Shown piece after piece: positions 5,912 to 6,963 of a stretch of DNA of 6,963 nt. Below the pieces are notes generated by a model. It was not told the DNA's origin, ran no database searches, and saw only the letters and a list, made by a program, of their open reading frames with translations. The DNA is from Desulfobacterales bacterium (GTDB taxonomy: Bacteria; Desulfobacterota; Desulfobulbia; Desulfobulbales; BM004). Every line of letters starts with the position of its first letter. Within the stretch, counting starts at the first letter, position 1. Made by a program: the position numbers and the translations under genes. The stretch is taken from NCBI GenBank assembly GCA_012974315.1, contig JAAXQI010000241.1:1-6963 (forward strand). The letters run 5' to 3'.

Positions 5912-5986
5912 TTAACATGTCCGCTGGACACCTTGACCTTTTAAGAATCATTCTCGACTTTCAATGTTAGACATCGCAAGTCGCTA
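5912..5986 (+). repeat. Direct repeat, copy 1 (upstream of the cytochrome gene)
   Basis: This element matches 6878-6957. By hand alignment 42 of the first 56 ungapped positions agree, including an identical CTTTTAAGAA core. After a 3-4 base gap the ends share AGACAT, a G, and AAGTCG. The copy contains a TGTCC-GCT-GGACA hairpin (5918-5930). It also has a two-part hairpin: CGACTT (5955-5960) with AAGTCG (5978-5983), and ATGT (5964-5967) with ACAT (5971-5974). Confidence 0.75.
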
Positions 5987-6077
5987 ATGCCCTGCATATG
6001 AAATGAAAAACCCTCGATGAAACAGGGGGTAATGGATAGATCTTTTCTACTTGACACTGTCAGACATATCAGCAGAA

Positions 6078-6125
6078 ACCTTGACTTTTTATTTTAATAA
6101 AGACTTTTCTATGCTTTTGGTTAGT
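6078..6125 (+). repeat. Probable diverged third repeat copy
   Basis: ACCTTGACTTTTTA (6078-6091) matches copy 1 at 5930-5943 in 13 of 14 bases. It is followed, with gaps, by GACTTTTCTATG and GTTAG, which parallel GACTTTCAATG and GTTAG in copy 1. The order and spacing agree only loosely, so homology is likely but not certain. Confidence 0.4.
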
Positions 6126-6136
6126 AATCTACTAAC
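6120..6136 (+). promoter_or_regulatory. Perfect inverted repeat upstream of the cytochrome gene
   Basis: GTTAGT and ACTAAC flank AATCT. It lies 123 bases upstream of the cytochrome start and could be an operator or a small hairpin. The symmetry is visible; the role is inferred. Confidence 0.4.
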
Positions 6137-6249
6137 ATTCAAAGTGGACCGATTAGAGGGGGCAGATCACAGTTAACCAAACGCTCAACCAGACCAGAAT
6201 TGAAGAAAGCACGCGGAAAATGGCAGTAAGAAGACATACTATATACAAC

Positions 6250-6256
6250 AGGAGGG
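6250..6256 (+). promoter_or_regulatory. Strong ribosome binding site of the cytochrome gene
   Basis: AGGAGGG ends three bases before the ATG at 6260. AGGAGG is a near-perfect match to the ribosome site, set a little close to the start. No other start lies before the signal peptide. Confidence 0.7.
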
Positions 6257-6259
6257 AAA

Positions 6260-6802
6260 ATGTTTAAAAATATCACAAAATATGCTTGCACGATTTCGCT
6301 GCTCCTTGCTTTTAGCGTTGCCCATGCCGATGACACCCTGTTTAGCACCAATCTGTACGCCAAATTTCAGGTCAAAGCGTGCACCACCTGTCACGATTTT
6401 CATGAACAGGATAAAGATGGGCTATATTTCAACTCCCATGCCAAACGCCGTGACGTAAACCGTTGTCAAAAATGCCATAACCAGAAAGTCACCGGTTTTG
6501 AACACACAGCAGACTGGTTCGCCATGCCGGGGCTTTATCTCTCAGGCATGGACGCGAAGGAAACCTGTGAAGAAATCAAGGAAGCTCTCCATGCCAAATT
6601 CAAGAGCGACGATTTACTGGCAGCCCAAATGGAAAACCATCTATTCAACGACCCACGCGTGCTTTGGGCTATTGAAGGGGCCACCCCTAATAGCGGCAAA
6701 CTGCCTTTTAAAAAACAAGAAGCCAACCTGGTTAAGGGCGGCATGGAAGAATGGAAAACCCAAGTCATGGCTTGGGTTAACGGCGGTATGAAGTGCGAAT
6801 GA
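6260..6802 (+). CDS. Exported two-haem cytochrome c
   Basis: The 180-residue protein has a signal peptide (MFKNITKY, then the hydrophobic CTISLLLAFSVAHA, likely cut after AHA near residue 23). Two haem c attachment motifs follow: CTTCH at 41-45 and CQKCH at 69-73. It is therefore a periplasmic electron carrier or a subunit of a redox complex, requiring the cytochrome c maturation system. Both sites sit in the first half; residues 85-180 are a helical, haem-free region (DAKETCEEIKEALHAKF, then a segment ending WVNGGMKCE). Candidate sixth ligands are H47, H60, H82 and H111 or Met residues such as M89 and M97. Two non-haem cysteines, C103 and C179, remain in the mature protein and could form a disulfide. 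I do not recognise a named family; the C-terminal half may dock a partner. It appears monocistronic within the window and is bracketed by direct repeats. The cytochrome c call is firm; substrate and partner are unknown. Confidence 0.88.
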   Translation: MFKNITKYACTISLLLAFSVAHADDTLFSTNLYAKFQVKACTTCHDFHEQDKDGLYFNSHAKRRDVNRCQKCHNQKVTGFEHTADWFAMPGLYLSGMDAKETCEEIKEALHAKFKSDDLLAAQMENHLFNDPRVLWAIEGATPNSGKLPFKKQEANLVKGGMEEWKTQVMAWVNGGMKCE

Positions 6803-6833
6803 GCCATTTCTGGGTATATGTATCAAAGAGTCA

Positions 6834-6852
6834 AGATGTCTTGCCAACATCT
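6834..6852 (+). terminator. Hairpin downstream of the cytochrome gene
   Basis: AGATGT and ACATCT flank a seven-base loop, 32 bases after the cytochrome stop. No T-run follows, so it is at best a weak terminator or an mRNA-stabilising stem. Confidence 0.3.
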
Positions 6853-6877
6853 ACAGTTTCGTAATACAAAATCTGAC

Positions 6878-6957
6878 TTAACATATCCACTGTACATCTT
6901 GCACTTTTAAGAACAATTCACAACTCAACATGTATAGCAGACATTGAAAGTCGGCTA
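6878..6957 (+). repeat. Direct repeat, copy 2 (downstream of the cytochrome gene)
   Basis: This matches copy 1 at 5912-5986 in the same orientation. The 3' hairpin is kept in part: ATGT (6930-6933) pairs with ACAT (6941-6944) and ACT with AGT, but the loop is longer (ATAGCAG instead of TAG). The 5' TGTCC/GGACA hairpin of copy 1 is not preserved. The element runs almost to the window edge, so it may continue. Confidence 0.7.
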
Positions 6958-6963
6958 TTCAAC

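Larger units (their letters stand above)
5843..6259. other. Non-coding region with repeat elements upstream of the cytochrome gene
   Basis: No gene is visible in these 417 bases. The first part (5843-5916) is strongly purine-rich on the plus strand, with a single C in about 74 bases, and contains GTGAGG-type units (AGTGAGGTGTGAGGCGTAAGGAG region). Then come repeat copy 1 (5912-5986), a diverged third copy (about 6078-6125), a palindrome (6120-6136) and the cytochrome leader. The cytochrome promoter is not obvious; TACTATATAC near 6237-6246 could serve as a -10 region. Confidence 0.5.

Noticed and set aside
5910..5972. Integron attC site, because AGTTAAC and GTTAGAC flank repeat copy 1
   Set aside because: One end misses the core consensus, the inner arms do not pair as attC L boxes should, and copy 2 lacks a matching GTTRRRY end.
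6013..6031. CCCT/AGGG pair as an intrinsic terminator after the folate-family gene
   Set aside because: The stem is short, no T-run follows, and it lies some 170 bases after the stop codon.
6535..6850. Minus-strand open frames overlapping the cytochrome gene
   Set aside because: They are shadows of the cytochrome coding sequence, which has a signal peptide and two haem motifs.

Overview
The window looks like chromosomal DNA from a Gram-negative, probably anaerobic bacterium with c-type cytochromes. A member of the Desulfobacterota (former Deltaproteobacteria, perhaps Desulfobulbales) is my best guess. The basis is an exported CxxCH cytochrome, a free-standing receiver protein of the kind common in that group, an Aas-type acyl-ACP synthetase and a divergent folate cyclo-ligase homologue. 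This placement is inference; there is no rRNA or other phylogenetic marker. The genes are moderately GC-balanced, while the intergenic stretches are clearly AT-rich.

Layout. A single-domain response regulator lies on the minus strand (159-572). All the other confident genes are on the plus strand. After a 444-base AT-rich gap, which holds a ladder of short palindromes and a plausible promoter, comes a 64-residue protein of unknown function (1017-1211). Minus-strand frames at 1206-1384 may be a small broken gene. A two-CBS-domain protein (1444-1878) follows, with its ribosome site inside a short hairpin. Next is a stand-alone Aas-like acyl-ACP/acyl-CoA synthetase (1991-3616), then an exported D,D-carboxypeptidase of family S11 (3898-5019), a 5-formyltetrahydrofolate cyclo-ligase superfamily protein (5159-5842), and an exported two-haem cytochrome c (6260-6802).

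The genes do not form one obvious pathway. The CBS protein and the synthetase are close enough (112 bases) to be co-transcribed, but a hairpin and a T-run lie between them. The carboxypeptidase trims peptidoglycan in the periplasm. The synthetase probably recycles or activates fatty acids for phospholipids. These look like separate housekeeping or accessory transcription units.

The most notable non-coding structure is a family of roughly 75-80 base direct repeats around the cytochrome gene. One copy lies at 5912-5986, one at 6878-6957, and a weaker third copy at about 6078-6125. The conserved 3' part can fold into a hairpin. I see no transposase, CRISPR array, tRNA or rRNA. I did not find a clear multi-gene novel system. 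The items most worth a second look are the repeats, the possible frameshifted minus-strand gene, the palindrome ladder, and the unusual ATP-binding loop and tail of the synthetase.
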